NCBI RefSeq assembly: GCF_003315195.1
Contig: NZ_QNRV01000021.1
Span: 1 to 58,305 of the forward strand
DNA: 58,305 nucleotides
Source of the DNA: Sutterella wadsworthensis
GTDB taxonomy: Bacteria > Pseudomonadota > Gammaproteobacteria > Burkholderiales > Burkholderiaceae_F
Reading direction: 5' to 3'
Below are positions 1 to 8,590 of this stretch, one piece after another (the stretch's first letter is position 1; each line of letters opens with the position of its first letter). The position numbers and the translations under genes were made by a program. The notes under the pieces were generated by a model that made no database searches, was not told the DNA's origin, and was given only the letters and a program-made list of their open reading frames with translations.

Positions 1-92
1 CCTCCTCGACTCTGCCGAGTTGCTAGTCCTTCCCGCGACCGGGCGGACAGTGGACTTTCACCACACAATCACACGTGCGCTGCCGGGCGCAC
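1..92 (-). mobile_element. 5' end of a group II intron (truncated by window edge)
   Basis: Read on the minus strand, the sequence starts with GTGCGCCCGGC, which matches the GUGYG 5' boundary of bacterial group II introns. It is followed about 30 nt later by GTGGTGAAAGTCCAC, a hairpin typical of the start of intron domain I. The boundary lies exactly after the T-rich tail of the tRNA-Thr terminator, the kind of target preferred by group IIC introns. Only the first 92 nt are visible; the ribozyme core and any reverse transcriptase lie outside the window. The intron class is inferred from the insertion site and is not proven. Confidence 0.75.
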
Positions 93-131
93 AAATAGAA
101 AAAGCTCAGACGACCGAAATCATCTGAGCTT
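93..131 (-). terminator. Intrinsic terminator of tRNA-Thr
   Basis: A perfect 9-bp stem (AAGCTCAGA at 102-110, TCTGAGCTT at 123-131) with a 12-nt loop is followed on the minus strand by TTTTTCTATTT. It lies 8 nt past the encoded CCA end of the tRNA. The group II intron begins at the last T of this tract. Confidence 0.9.
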
Positions 132-139
132 CTAAATTC

Positions 140-215
140 TGGTGCCGGAGAAGAGATTCGAACTCCCGACCTTCGCATTACGAATGCGCTGCTCTACCAG
201 CTGAGCTACACCGGC
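140..215 (-). tRNA. tRNA-Thr (anticodon CGU)
   Basis: The reverse complement folds as a complete 76-nt cloverleaf. The acceptor begins GCCGGTG, the D arm is GCTC/GAGC, the anticodon stem GCGCA/TGCG encloses the loop TTCGTAA, the T loop is TTCGAAT, and CCA is encoded at the 3' end. Anticodon CGT reads the threonine codon ACG. It stands alone, with its own promoter and terminator. Confidence 0.95.
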
Positions 216-263
216 ATCTCTCGATCACCAAAACTTGTACAGCCTCGGGATCGGAGGAGTGCA

Positions 264-292
264 ATTATGCAGAACACCTTACATGCGGACAA
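264..292 (-). promoter_or_regulatory. Sigma70-type promoter of tRNA-Thr
   Basis: On the minus strand a TTGTCC -35 box (287-292) and a CATAAT -10 box (264-269) are separated by exactly 17 nt. The start point would lie about 40 nt before the mature tRNA. Each box differs from consensus at only one or two positions. Confidence 0.65.
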
Positions 293-440
293 GCATTACT
301 AACAATCTGTTTCAATTTGATGGTAAGCATGTAAATCATACAGTAATCCCATTTCAAGATGCCGCCTCGCAGTAAATGCGTCTCACATCTTCAATTTACA
401 ATAAGAAGTTCTAGTCATATATTTCTGCCGGTGTTTCTCT

Positions 441-959
441 GTGTCTACGCCCTCACTCTTTACTGTTGAACTGCCGCTTCCGGACGATACAGACCGTCTG
501 GGCGCTGCTTTGGCAGACGTGCTTATTGCTTTGCGGCCGCAGATTGACGCGGCTGAGTCAGGATTGGCCATGCGTCTGGAGGGCGATCTTGGTGCGGGCA
601 AGACAAGTTTGGTCCGCGCGATGCTTCGCCGACTCGGATGGACGGGTGCAGTCAAAAGCCCGACCTTTACGCTGCTGGAAACTTATGAAGCAGGCGGACT
701 CAAAGTCAATCACTTTGATTTTTACCGCTTTGAAACAGCCGAAGAATTCGAAGATGCGGGGTTTGCCGACCTTTATGCAGCGGGAGCTGTCTGCGCCTCC
801 GAATGGAGCAGCAAAGCCGCTCCGTTTGTACCTGCGGCCGACCTGACCGTGTCACTGGCCGTCGAAGGTTACGGACGCGCTGTACAGGTCGAAGCCCATT
901 CGAACCTTGGACACGAAATTCTCCGCCGTTGGGAGGCGCAATGGAACGGCGCCGTCTGA
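441..959 (+). CDS. tsaE: tRNA threonylcarbamoyladenosine biosynthesis ATPase TsaE
   Basis: TsaE is the small cytoplasmic P-loop ATPase that works with TsaB and TsaD to transfer threonylcarbamoyl to A37 of ANN-reading tRNAs. The 172-residue protein has the family Walker A motif GDLGAGKTS near residue 50, the following SPTF block and the HFDFYR block. Length is normal for the family. The start is a GTG at 441, chosen because the N-terminal alignment is complete and no better ATG lies nearby; its ribosome binding site is weak. The stop overlaps the start of amiC by 19 nt, a tsaE-amiC pairing common in proteobacteria. The partner synthase tsaC is also in this window, about 6.5 kb downstream. Confidence 0.93.
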   Translation: MSTPSLFTVELPLPDDTDRLGAALADVLIALRPQIDAAESGLAMRLEGDLGAGKTSLVRAMLRRLGWTGAVKSPTFTLLETYEAGGLKVNHFDFYRFETAEEFEDAGFADLYAAGAVCASEWSSKAAPFVPAADLTVSLAVEGYGRAVQVEAHSNLGHEILRRWEAQWNGAV

Positions 960-2347
960 TTGCGGGCGCTGCCGGCGCACTGCTCTTTTCGCTCGCCCCA
1001 TGCCAGATCGCGTGGGGCGCGAAACTCGTCAACGTTCGCATGTGGCCTGCGGCGGAATATACCCGCGTGACCATTGAAACTGACGAACCGCTCAAATACA
1101 AGCACTTCTTCGTCCGTTCAGCCAAACCCCTAAGACTCGTCATTGACATTGAAGGACTCGCGCTGACCGAGCGCATTAAAAAGCTCATCGCTGCGGTCAA
1201 CCCTGATGATCCTTATATTCAATCGATGCGCATCGGTCAGTACAAGCCGGGCGTTGTGCGTCTGGCTATGGATCTCAAAACGGACGTAAAGCCCGAAGTG
1301 TTCCTGCTGAAGCCCTTCGCCGACTACCAATACCGTCTGGTCTTTGACATTTATCCTGCGCATCCTAAGGATGAGGTCGGCAAAATTCTCGCCGGTGAAG
1401 CCGACCCAAATGAAGATCCGCTCCTCTCTGCGATGGGCGGACTTTCCTCGGACGCGAACGAGCCCGATCCGTTGGCTGACATTCTTGCTGGTCTGAATAC
1501 TCCCCGAGAAAATGCAAAGCTGCCGGTTAAGCCTGCCGACAAGACGCCTTCACCAAAAGAGCCTGTCCGCTCAGCAGCTGCGAAACCATCAGACTCAAAA
1601 TCGACATCGTCTTCTGCAAAGAAGACTGGGGCCGCCAAAAGTTCCAACGTCATTACCATCGTTGTCGACCCCGGTCACGGCGGGGAGGATCCCGGTGCAA
1701 TCGGTCGACGCCGCACTCGTGAAAAGGATGTCGTACTCGCCATTGCACGCCGCCTCGTGAAGCTCATCGGTGCGGAACCCGGCATGAAAGCGGTAATGAC
1801 GCGCAATTCCGACCACTTTGTGAGTCTGGGCGGACGTGTCGCCATTGCTCGCCGAGTAAAAGCACACCTGCTCGTAAGCATTCATGCCGACGCTTGGGTC
1901 AAAAGCAATGTACGCGGCTCGAGCGTTTTTGCACTGAGTCAGAAAGGAGCCACATCCGCTGCCGCCCGCTGGCTCGCGAAAAATCAGAACGAATCCGATC
2001 TGATCGGCGGCGTCAACATCGCCACCGTCAACAAACAAGTGGCGACCGTGCTTGTCGACATGACTTCCACGTGGACCATCGGCTACAGCCTGGGGCTTGG
2101 CGCTGCAGTGCTCGATGAGCTGCGAAGCATCAATCGGCTCCACAAGGGCAAAGTCGAACAAGCGGGCTTCGCGGTGCTTAAAGGGCAAGGCATCCCCTCC
2201 ATTTTGGTAGAAACCGCCTTTATCTCTAACCCGACGGAAGAGCAGCTGCTTAAAAACGCCAATCATCAGCAAAAACTTGCTCAGGCAATTCTCACCGGCA
2301 TCAAAAAGCAGCTTGCAGCCGACAAGACATTGGTTGAGCAAGGCTAA
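941..2347 (+). CDS. amiC: N-acetylmuramoyl-L-alanine amidase, AmiC type
   Basis: This periplasmic zinc amidase cleaves the peptide stem from muramic acid during daughter-cell separation. The ATG at 941 begins a signal sequence with an RRR motif followed by a hydrophobic stretch (MERRRLIAGAAGALLFSL), consistent with Tat export as for E. coli AmiC. An AMIN domain follows (about residues 30-140), then a proline/serine/lysine-rich linker (about 150-235). The C-terminal Amidase_3 domain shows the zinc ligands in VVDPGHGGEDPG, REKD and SIHADA, and the late catalytic Glu in LVETAFISN. The open frame extends upstream to 803, but the signal peptide marks 941 as the start. It overlaps tsaE. Confidence 0.92.
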   Translation: MERRRLIAGAAGALLFSLAPCQIAWGAKLVNVRMWPAAEYTRVTIETDEPLKYKHFFVRSAKPLRLVIDIEGLALTERIKKLIAAVNPDDPYIQSMRIGQYKPGVVRLAMDLKTDVKPEVFLLKPFADYQYRLVFDIYPAHPKDEVGKILAGEADPNEDPLLSAMGGLSSDANEPDPLADILAGLNTPRENAKLPVKPADKTPSPKEPVRSAAAKPSDSKSTSSSAKKTGAAKSSNVITIVVDPGHGGEDPGAIGRRRTREKDVVLAIARRLVKLIGAEPGMKAVMTRNSDHFVSLGGRVAIARRVKAHLLVSIHADAWVKSNVRGSSVFALSQKGATSAAARWLAKNQNESDLIGGVNIATVNKQVATVLVDMTSTWTIGYSLGLGAAVLDELRSINRLHKGKVEQAGFAVLKGQGIPSILVETAFISNPTEEQLLKNANHQQKLAQAILTGIKKQLAADKTLVEQG

Positions 2348-2551
2348 AACAGACTGCATACTTGCGCTCCAAGGCGCCTCGACCGACGCGCTCGCGGCCA
2401 TTACAATGCGGGGCATATCTTCAAAATGAGGCGCCCGTACGCGCTGCAGGACACCCAGCTGTCCTTGGCGCAGTTCGCGAAATCTGCTTGATTTCGCTCG
2501 AGCTGCTCAGCATCGGACGTGCGCCGTCTTTTCTCTCCGGAGTTTCTTCCA

Positions 2552-3616
2552 ATGGCACTTGTTTCTCTGCGTCAGCTGCTTGACCATGCTGCTGAAAACG
2601 GCTACGGCATTCCTGCCTTCAACGTGAACAACCTCGAGCAGGTTCAGGCCATCATGGCCGCAGCGAGCTCCGTCGGCGCTCCCGTGATCATGCAGGCTTC
2701 GGCCGGTGCCCGCAAATATGCCGGCGAAGCATTCCTGCGTCACTTGATTGAAGCCGCAGTCGAAGCCTATCCGGACGTTCCCGTCTGCATGCATCAGGAC
2801 CATGGTCAGAGCCCGGCGGTCTGCATGGGCGCCATCCGTTCCGGTTTCACTTCAGTGATGATGGACGGCTCGCTCATGAGCGACGGCAAGACCATCTCCA
2901 CCTACGAATACAATCTGGAAACCACCCGCCGCGTGGTCGAAATGGCTCACTCCATCGGCGTTTCCGTCGAAGGTGAACTCGGCTGCCTCGGCTCGCTTGA
3001 AACGATGAAGGGCGACAAAGAGGACGGCCACGGCACCGATGCCAAGATGACCCGCGAGCAGCTCCTGACCGATCCGGATCAGGCCGCTGAATTTGCCCGC
3101 GAAACGCAGCTCGATGCGCTCGCTATCGCCATTGGCACCTCGCACGGCGCATATAAGTTCACGCGTCGCCCCACCGGCGAGATCCTTTCCATCGACCGTG
3201 TGAAGGAAATTCATGCGCGTCTGCCCAACACCCACCTCGTGATGCACGGCTCCTCCTCTGTCCCGCAGGAATACCTCGCTGAAATCCGCGAGTTCGGCGG
3301 CGACATGCGCGAAACCTACGGCGTACCGGTTGAAGAAATTCAGAAAGCGATCAAACACGGCGTACGCAAAGTCAACGTCGACACGGATATCCGTCTCGCC
3401 ATGACTGCTGCCATCCGTCGTTATCTCGTTGAGAATCCCTCAGGCTTTGATCCGCGTGCTTACCTCAAAGCCGCCCGCAAGGCTGCTGAAAACCTCTGCC
3501 GCGAACGCTATCTGGCTTTCGGCTGCGAGGGGCAGGGCGCCAAGATTAAGCCGATTCCGCTCGAAAAGATCGCCGCGCTTTACGCCGACGGCACGCTTCG
3601 TCAGCACGTCCTCTAA
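2552..3616 (+). CDS. fba: Fructose-bisphosphate aldolase, class II
   Basis: The enzyme reversibly condenses dihydroxyacetone phosphate with glyceraldehyde 3-phosphate in glycolysis and gluconeogenesis, using a divalent metal. The 354-residue product shows the class II features IPAFNVNN near the N terminus, the MHQDHG metal/active-site block near residue 80, GELGCLG, the VMHGSSS block near residue 230 and KVNVDTD near residue 275. The insert that follows GELGCLG is typical of the betaproteobacterial long form. ATG 2552 is preceded by GGAG at 2539-2542. The frame opens earlier, at 2519, but the family starts at [10 protein letters not shown]. Fructose-1,6-bisphosphatase is also in the window, which fits gluconeogenic growth. 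Confidence 0.96.
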   Translation: MALVSLRQLLDHAAENGYGIPAFNVNNLEQVQAIMAAASSVGAPVIMQASAGARKYAGEAFLRHLIEAAVEAYPDVPVCMHQDHGQSPAVCMGAIRSGFTSVMMDGSLMSDGKTISTYEYNLETTRRVVEMAHSIGVSVEGELGCLGSLETMKGDKEDGHGTDAKMTREQLLTDPDQAAEFARETQLDALAIAIGTSHGAYKFTRRPTGEILSIDRVKEIHARLPNTHLVMHGSSSVPQEYLAEIREFGGDMRETYGVPVEEIQKAIKHGVRKVNVDTDIRLAMTAAIRRYLVENPSGFDPRAYLKAARKAAENLCRERYLAFGCEGQGAKIKPIPLEKIAALYADGTLRQHVL

Positions 3617-3650
3617 GCGGCTGCTGCCGATGTTGTGACGAACTCCTGAG

Positions 3651-3698
3651 AGGCGCGCAGAAGATCCGCTGTGGATCTTCAGGCGCGCCTTTGTCGTC
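3651..3698 (+). terminator. Terminator hairpin between fba and dgkA
   Basis: AGGCGCGC (3651-3658) pairs with GCGCGCCT (3683-3690), with an inner stem GAAGATCC/GGATCTTC, followed by a T-rich tail TTTGTCGTCTT. It ends about 28 nt before the dgkA start codon, leaving no room for a separate downstream promoter. Confidence 0.8.
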
Positions 3699-3726
3699 TT
3701 GATGATTCCCTTTTAGGTACCTCTAT

Positions 3727-4143
3727 ATGACCGAGCCGCAGCAATCCGCATCCTCCGCCGAGGCCTTGAAAGGCAAACGAGGACTGCGACGCCTCATCAA
3801 CGCCACAGGCTATTCGATCAAAGGAATCCGCGCGGGTCTTGAGCACGAAGCGGCCTTCCGTGAAGAGTTCCTTCTGGCCGTGATCCTCATCCCCACGGCA
3901 CTTTTTTTGCCGGTAACCCTGCCAGAAAAAGCGCTTCTCGTCATCTCGGTGCTCCTGCTTTTGCTGGTTGAAATTCTCAATTCGGCCATTGAGGCTGTCG
4001 TCGACCGCATCGGCATGGAAATCCATCCGCTCGCCGGCCGTGCCAAAGATATGGGGAGTGCTGCCGTCTTTTTCGCTCTGCTGATTCTTGCGGCTGCCTG
4101 GGGACTCATCGCACTTCCTGCACTCTGGGCGCTCTTTTTCTGA
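3727..4143 (+). CDS. dgkA: Diacylglycerol kinase DgkA
   Basis: DgkA phosphorylates diacylglycerol to phosphatidate at the inner membrane, recycling the lipid released by osmoregulated-glycan and envelope pathways. The 138-residue protein carries the family signature EILNSAIEAVVDRIG followed by GRAKDMGSAAV, and the usual three transmembrane segments (about residues 45-62, 66-84 and 108-135). Both catalytic Glu residues of the family are visible (EAAFREE and EILNSAIE). A charged 25-residue N-terminal extension precedes the kinase core. It lies between fba and purC on the same strand. Confidence 0.95.
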   Translation: MTEPQQSASSAEALKGKRGLRRLINATGYSIKGIRAGLEHEAAFREEFLLAVILIPTALFLPVTLPEKALLVISVLLLLLVEILNSAIEAVVDRIGMEIHPLAGRAKDMGSAAVFFALLILAAAWGLIALPALWALFF

Positions 4144-4253
4144 GCAGACGCAAAGAAGACTCTGCGATTCACCTGAGTTTTCTTGGAAGTTAGGTGTCTT
4201 CAAGCCTTAAAATCCGAGCCAATGTTTTTTCTCTTTTTCGGGAGACTCTTCTC

Positions 4254-5147
4254 ATGTCAGGACTTTCCAAGTCACACATCCCGTCCCTTAAGCAGATTTA
4301 CAGCGGCAAAGTTCGCGACTGCTACGCCGTCGGCGAAGACAAACTGCTTCTCGTAGCGTCGGACCGCATCTCGGCCTTCGACGTCATTCTCGGCGATCCG
4401 ATCCCGGGCAAGGGCAAGGTGCTGACTGCGCTGACGAACTTCTGGTTTGAGAAGCTCAAGGACGTCATCCCCAATCACCTCACCGGCATCGCCCCGGAAT
4501 CCGTGGTGAAGCCCGAAGAGGTTGATCAGGTAAAAGGCCGTGCCGTCGTCAGCAAGCGCCTGAAACCCATTCTTATTGAATGTGTTGCCCGCGGCTACAT
4601 CATCGGCGGCGGCTGGAAAGATTATCTCGCCACCGGTAAGGTCTGCGGCGTGGAGCTCCCCGCCGGACTCAAACAGGCGCAGAAACTCCCTGAACCCATC
4701 TTCACGCCGGCCGCAAAGGCCGAGCTCGGCACTCACGACGAAAACATTCCTTATGAACGCGTCGTTGAAATGTACGGCGAGAAGGTCGCATCAACCATCC
4801 GCAACGCCACGCTCGAACTCTATAAGCGTGCCGCCGAATACGCGCTCACGCGCGGCATCATCATCGCCGACACGAAATTCGAGTTCGGTCTTGACGATGA
4901 CGGCAACGTACTCTTGATGGACGAAGTGCTTACACCGGACTCAAGCCGCTTCTGGCCGGCGGATTCTTACGAAGTCGGCACTTCACCCAAGAGCTTTGAC
5001 AAGCAGTACATTCGCGACTGGCTTGAAACGCAGCCCTGGAACAAGACCCCGCCGGCTCCGAAGCTCCCTGAAGAAGTCATCGAAAAGACGGCCGACAAGT
5101 ACCGCGAAGCACTCCGCCGCCTGACGGGCACCGACATCGAACCGTAA
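4254..5147 (+). CDS. purC: Phosphoribosylaminoimidazole-succinocarboxamide synthase (SAICAR synthase)
   Basis: PurC joins CAIR and aspartate using ATP in de novo purine synthesis. The 297-residue protein has the glycine-rich YSGKVRD block near the N terminus, [10 protein letters not shown], and the SAICAR synthetase signature around [14 protein letters not shown]. The C-terminal block [12 protein letters not shown] is also typical. ATG 4254 follows GGGAG at 4240-4244 with good spacing; the frame opens earlier, at 4194. The length matches the long (about 300-residue) PurC form. It heads a cluster with purE and purK, so three consecutive-pathway enzymes are adjacent. Confidence 0.96.
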   Translation: MSGLSKSHIPSLKQIYSGKVRDCYAVGEDKLLLVASDRISAFDVILGDPIPGKGKVLTALTNFWFEKLKDVIPNHLTGIAPESVVKPEEVDQVKGRAVVSKRLKPILIECVARGYIIGGGWKDYLATGKVCGVELPAGLKQAQKLPEPIFTPAAKAELGTHDENIPYERVVEMYGEKVASTIRNATLELYKRAAEYALTRGIIIADTKFEFGLDDDGNVLLMDEVLTPDSSRFWPADSYEVGTSPKSFDKQYIRDWLETQPWNKTPPAPKLPEEVIEKTADKYREALRRLTGTDIEP

Positions 5148-5155
5148 CGGCATGC

Positions 5156-5274
5156 GACCCTTCGGAGCATGCTCCAAAGGGTCTCCCGCATTGCGCGCAG
5201 CCGGCAACAGAGACTCTTCGAGAGGACTTTTAATTCCTCGGAGGCCTCCGGCCGGCTGCTTTGTTTTTATTTTC
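5156..5274 (+). terminator. Two-hairpin leader with terminator ahead of purE (possible attenuator)
   Basis: The first hairpin pairs GACCCTT (5156-5162) with AAGGGTC (5177-5183) and contains the inner palindrome GGAGCATGCTCC. The second pairs GCAGCCGGC (5197-5205) with GCCGGCTGC (5251-5259), with smaller internal hairpins (CTCTTCGAGAG, CGGAGGCCTCCG), and ends in TTTGTTTTTATTTT. The U tract ends 22 nt before the purE ATG, so purE must rely on readthrough or on a promoter inside the structured region. Regulation by attenuation is an inference. Confidence 0.65.
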
Positions 5275-5296
5275 ACAGCGTTTTCAACTTCAAGAA

Positions 5297-5836
5297 ATGG
5301 CAGATATAAACGAATGCGCCGAATGTTCGGCCAAGACTGAGCAACCCCTCGTCGGGATCCTGATGGGCAGCAATTCCGACTGGGAAGTGATGAAAAACGC
5401 CGCACAGATGCTTAAAGACTTCGGCGTGCCGTTTGAAGCCCGCGTCGTAAGTGCACACCGCATGCCTGACGAAATGTTTGATTACGCAGAAAAAGCTGCT
5501 GAACGCGGCATTCGCGTGATCATCGCGGGCGCCGGCGGCGCTGCGCATCTGCCCGGCATGCTCGCCGCCAAATGCACGCTCCCTGTCTGCGGCGTTCCTG
5601 TCCCGTCAAAATATCTCCGCGGTGTCGACAGTCTCCATTCGATCGTACAGATGCCTAAGGGCGTTCCGGTCGCTACCTTCGCTATCGGCGAAGCAGGCGC
5701 CACCAATGCTGCGCTTTACGCTGTGCAGATTCTGGCGCTCAACAATCCCGAACTGTCGAGCCGTCTCGCCGATTTCCGTGTCGCGCAGAATGCAAAAGCC
5801 CGCGCCATGACGCTCCCTGTCGACGAACTCGCCTGA
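5297..5836 (+). CDS. purE: 5-(carboxyamino)imidazole ribonucleotide mutase PurE
   Basis: PurE converts N5-CAIR to CAIR, the step before PurC. The 180-residue product has the class I PurE motifs MGSNSDW near residue 25, SAHRMPD near residue 55 (with the catalytic His), the [12 protein letters not shown] block, and [11 protein letters not shown]. The ATG at 5297 is preferred over the upstream in-frame 5261 start, because the upstream residues lie in the terminator tail. A short Cys-containing N-terminal stretch (NECAECSAK) precedes the conserved core. purK follows after 9 nt, the standard purEK arrangement. Confidence 0.95.
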   Translation: MADINECAECSAKTEQPLVGILMGSNSDWEVMKNAAQMLKDFGVPFEARVVSAHRMPDEMFDYAEKAAERGIRVIIAGAGGAAHLPGMLAAKCTLPVCGVPVPSKYLRGVDSLHSIVQMPKGVPVATFAIGEAGATNAALYAVQILALNNPELSSRLADFRVAQNAKARAMTLPVDELA

Positions 5837-5845
5837 GGCGCTGTG

Positions 5846-7039
5846 ATGAGTGAAATGAAAACGCTTCTCCCCGGCGCCACGCTCGGCCTTTTGGGCGGCG
5901 GTCAGCTCGGCCGCATGTTCTCGCAAGCCGCTGCCCGTATGGGCTATCACGTTGCCGTGCTCGAACCGGGCAAAAATTCGCCTGCGGGTGAAGTGTCGCT
6001 GAAGCAGATCACCCGCAGCTACGACGATGCGGAGGGCCTCCAGACGCTCGCTCAGTGCGCTCAGGCTGTGACGACAGAATTCGAGAATGTACCGGCTAAG
6101 AGCCTTGCTGCGCTCGCTGCCCTCGGTCTCCCGACGGCGCCGCATGCAGACGCTGTTGCGGCCACACAGGACCGCAATGTCGAGAAGTCCTTCATTGAGC
6201 GTGCAGGCGTGCCGACCGCTCCGCACCAAGCGGTTAAGCGCATTGAAGACATTGAGTCGCTCTCTGATGACCTCTTCCCCGGCATTCTCAAGACAGCCCG
6301 CCTCGGCTATGACGGAAAGGGACAGGCTCGAGTGCACAGCAAAGCTGAAGCCAAAACTGCTTGGGAATCCTTCGGCCGCGTCGACTGCGTGCTCGAAAAG
6401 ATGCTCGCGCTCAAAACGGAGGTCTCGGTCATCATCTGCCGCAATGCCGCTGGTGACACAGCGGTTTTTCCGGTCTGCGAAAACCATCATCGCTCAGGCA
6501 TTCTGGCCTACACCGTCATGCCCGCGCGCATTTCGGCTGAGCTTGCCTCTCGAGCGCAGGAATACGCAGAAAAAATAGCGCATGCCCTCGACTACGTGGG
6601 CGTGCTCTGCGTTGAGCTTTTCGTCCTTGATGGCGACAAACTCATTGCCAACGAGCTCGCCCCGCGTCCGCACAATTCAGGACACGCCACGATCGAAGCC
6701 TGCAGCACGAGCCAATACGAGCAGCAGGTTCGCGCAATGGCTGGACTGCCCTTAGGCGACACCACGCAAATTGCACCGGCAGTCATGCTCAATATTCTCG
6801 GCGACCTGTGGTTCGATGCCGACGATCAACCGACGACGCCGCCCTGGACTGAACTCCTCAAAATGCCCGGCGTGAAGCTTCATCTTTACGGCAAAGCACA
6901 AGCTCGCCGCGCCCGCAAGATGGGGCACGTTACAGTGCTCGGCACCAATCAGGCTCAAGCACTTTCGCGTGCGCATGATGCCGCTAAGCTCCTCGGACTT
7001 CCCTTTGCAGATGAATTGTCCGCCAAGGAGGCACTGTGA
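5846..7039 (+). CDS. purK: 5-(carboxyamino)imidazole ribonucleotide synthase PurK
   Basis: PurK makes N5-CAIR from AIR, bicarbonate and ATP and feeds PurE. The 397-residue ATP-grasp protein begins with the dinucleotide-like LGLLGGGQLGRM block and contains KTARLGYDGKGQ near residue 150 and the ELAPRPHNSGHATI motif near residue 270, both PurK hallmarks. GAGG at 5835-5838 favours the ATG at 5846; a GTG at 5843 and another ATG at 5855 are also in frame. Its stop overlaps the GTG start of tsaC by 4 nt (GTGA), indicating translational coupling. Confidence 0.95.
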   Translation: MSEMKTLLPGATLGLLGGGQLGRMFSQAAARMGYHVAVLEPGKNSPAGEVSLKQITRSYDDAEGLQTLAQCAQAVTTEFENVPAKSLAALAALGLPTAPHADAVAATQDRNVEKSFIERAGVPTAPHQAVKRIEDIESLSDDLFPGILKTARLGYDGKGQARVHSKAEAKTAWESFGRVDCVLEKMLALKTEVSVIICRNAAGDTAVFPVCENHHRSGILAYTVMPARISAELASRAQEYAEKIAHALDYVGVLCVELFVLDGDKLIANELAPRPHNSGHATIEACSTSQYEQQVRAMAGLPLGDTTQIAPAVMLNILGDLWFDADDQPTTPPWTELLKMPGVKLHLYGKAQARRARKMGHVTVLGTNQAQALSRAHDAAKLLGLPFADELSAKEAL

Positions 7040-8097
7040 CCGCATTCGAGATGCCGACAGCCAAAACGCAGTCAGCTGCGCCGGTAAAGCCGGTCGATAT
7101 GGCTGCTATTGCTCGGGCCGCAGCGATTTTGGAAGCCGGCGGGCTCGTCGCCATGCCCACCGAAACCGTCTACGGCCTGGCTGCTGATGCGGATCAGGAG
7201 GCGGCCGTGACCGCCACCTATCGTGCCAAGGGGCGTCCGCTCAACCATCCGCTGATCGTCCATGTGGCCAGCGCCGACGACATTCCCTGGTGGGCCGAAA
7301 TCACGCCGGAAGCCCAAAAGCTTGCCGACCGTTACTGGCCGGGGCCGCTCACGATGGTGCTTAAAAAGAAGCCTCGCTGCGGCAGCTGGGTAACCGGAGG
7401 TCAAGACACTGTGGCGCTGCGATGCCCGTCTCACCCCTGGGCGCACGCGCTGCTTGCAGCCTACGGCGGTCCGAAGCACCGCGGTCTCACGGCGCCTTCG
7501 GCCAACTCGTTCGGCCGCATCAGCCCGTCGACAGCTCAGCATGTACGTGAAGACCTGGGCGAAAAACCCGCCGGCAAGCTCGATCTGATTCTGGACGGCG
7601 GTCCTTGTGAATTCGGCATTGAGTCGACAATGATCAATCTCTCGGGCAGTCGTCCGGAAATTCTCCGGCACGGCGTTATCACTCGTGCGATGCTCGAAGA
7701 GGTGCTCGATTGTCCTGTTCCAGATGCTGGCGCAGATGCGCCGCGTGCTTCGGGCAGACTCAAGAGTCACTACGCGCCCAAAACGCGCGCCGAGCTGCTC
7801 CCTGCGGCACGGCTCCCAGAGCGTGCGGCCGAACTTGCGAGTGAAGGCATTGTGCTTGCTGTGATGGGCCCGCAGATGCTTCGAGCTCTGCTCCCCGCAA
7901 ATGCAGAGCTTGCTGCTTTCGTTGAAGCGCCAGACGATGTTTTGTCCTACGGCGCTTCCCTCTACGAAGCACTCCATGAACTTGACCACGCCTTTGAGGG
8001 CAATGACTGCACCCGCGGACGTATCCTCATTGCAGCGCCTGCGGATACCCCTGAATGGGCCGCGGTCAACGACCGGCTTAAGCGTGCAACGGCCTGA
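7036..8097 (+). CDS. tsaC: L-threonylcarbamoyladenylate synthase, Sua5 type
   Basis: The enzyme makes threonylcarbamoyl-AMP from threonine, bicarbonate and ATP, the first step of t6A synthesis in tRNA. The 353-residue protein has the YrdC core (about residues 20-215) with PTETVYGLAADA, KGRPLNHPL and the SAN block TAPSANSFGRISPS. A C-terminal Sua5 domain (about 235-350) follows the SHYAPKTRAELL linker, so this is the long Sua5 form and not the short TsaC/YrdC form. The GTG start is preceded by AAGGAG at 7024-7029 and overlaps the purK stop. The TsaE partner is encoded at the left end of the window. Confidence 0.93.
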   Translation: MTAFEMPTAKTQSAAPVKPVDMAAIARAAAILEAGGLVAMPTETVYGLAADADQEAAVTATYRAKGRPLNHPLIVHVASADDIPWWAEITPEAQKLADRYWPGPLTMVLKKKPRCGSWVTGGQDTVALRCPSHPWAHALLAAYGGPKHRGLTAPSANSFGRISPSTAQHVREDLGEKPAGKLDLILDGGPCEFGIESTMINLSGSRPEILRHGVITRAMLEEVLDCPVPDAGADAPRASGRLKSHYAPKTRAELLPAARLPERAAELASEGIVLAVMGPQMLRALLPANAELAAFVEAPDDVLSYGASLYEALHELDHAFEGNDCTRGRILIAAPADTPEWAAVNDRLKRATA

Positions 8098-8177
8098 AGC
8101 CGGCGCAGCGACCTCACGGCCGGACCATTCAGCTTGACGAAAGCTCTGGCAAACATTTCTAAGACTTGCCGAACATC

Positions 8178-8213
8178 CTGCCGGCGGATAATCTGCCGGC
8201 AGTTTTTCTTTTT
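8178..8213 (+). terminator. Intrinsic terminator after tsaC
   Basis: A perfect 8-bp stem (CTGCCGGC 8178-8185, GCCGGCAG 8195-8202) is followed by TTTTTCTTTTT. It stops only 14 nt before the next ATG at 8228, the third such junction in this plus-strand run. Confidence 0.88.
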
Positions 8214-8227
8214 CGGATTAGTTCATC

Positions 8228-8590
8228 ATGATCGACATTTACGGCATTCCGAACTGCGGTTCCGTTAAAAAGGCCTTGCAGTGGGCACGCGAGAACGGCG
8301 TGGACTTCGTCTTTCACAACTTCAAGACTGAAGCGCCTTCAGTCGAATTGATCGATAAATGGATGGACGAAATTGGCGCAGCACGCCTGCTGAATCGCTC
8401 GAGTCAGACGTGGAAATCTCTCGACCCGTCTGTGCGGACGGCTGCGGCTGAAAATCCGGCAGCGATTAAGCAGCTCCTTGCCACTTCGCCGCTTCTTATT
8501 AAACGTCCCGTCATCGTTTGGACAGATGGACAAGCCACCTGCGGCGTTGACGAACCTGAATGGAACCGCCGCATGGAGACAGACAAGTGA
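8228..8590 (+). CDS. Spx/ArsC-family thioredoxin-fold protein (YffB-like)
   Basis: This 120-residue protein belongs to the arsenate reductase-like ArsC/Spx/YffB family. The N terminus IYGIPNCGSVKKALQW matches the family pattern, with one conserved Cys at residue 10 and Lys/Arg helix residues after it. The block LLIKRPVIV near residue 95 is the family cis-proline region. Only the CxxxK pattern is present at the active site, so this is a YffB-type protein and not a classical arsenate reductase; its substrate is unknown. The stop overlaps the GTG start of the following permease by 4 nt. No arsenic-resistance genes are nearby. Confidence 0.85.
   Translation: MIDIYGIPNCGSVKKALQWARENGVDFVFHNFKTEAPSVELIDKWMDEIGAARLLNRSSQTWKSLDPSVRTAAAENPAAIKQLLATSPLLIKRPVIVWTDGQATCGVDEPEWNRRMETDK

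Noticed and set aside
8228..8590. Arsenate reductase function for the ArsC-like protein
   Set aside because: The sequence fits the YffB/Spx side of the family and no arsenic genes are nearby, so a specific arsenate role is not claimed.
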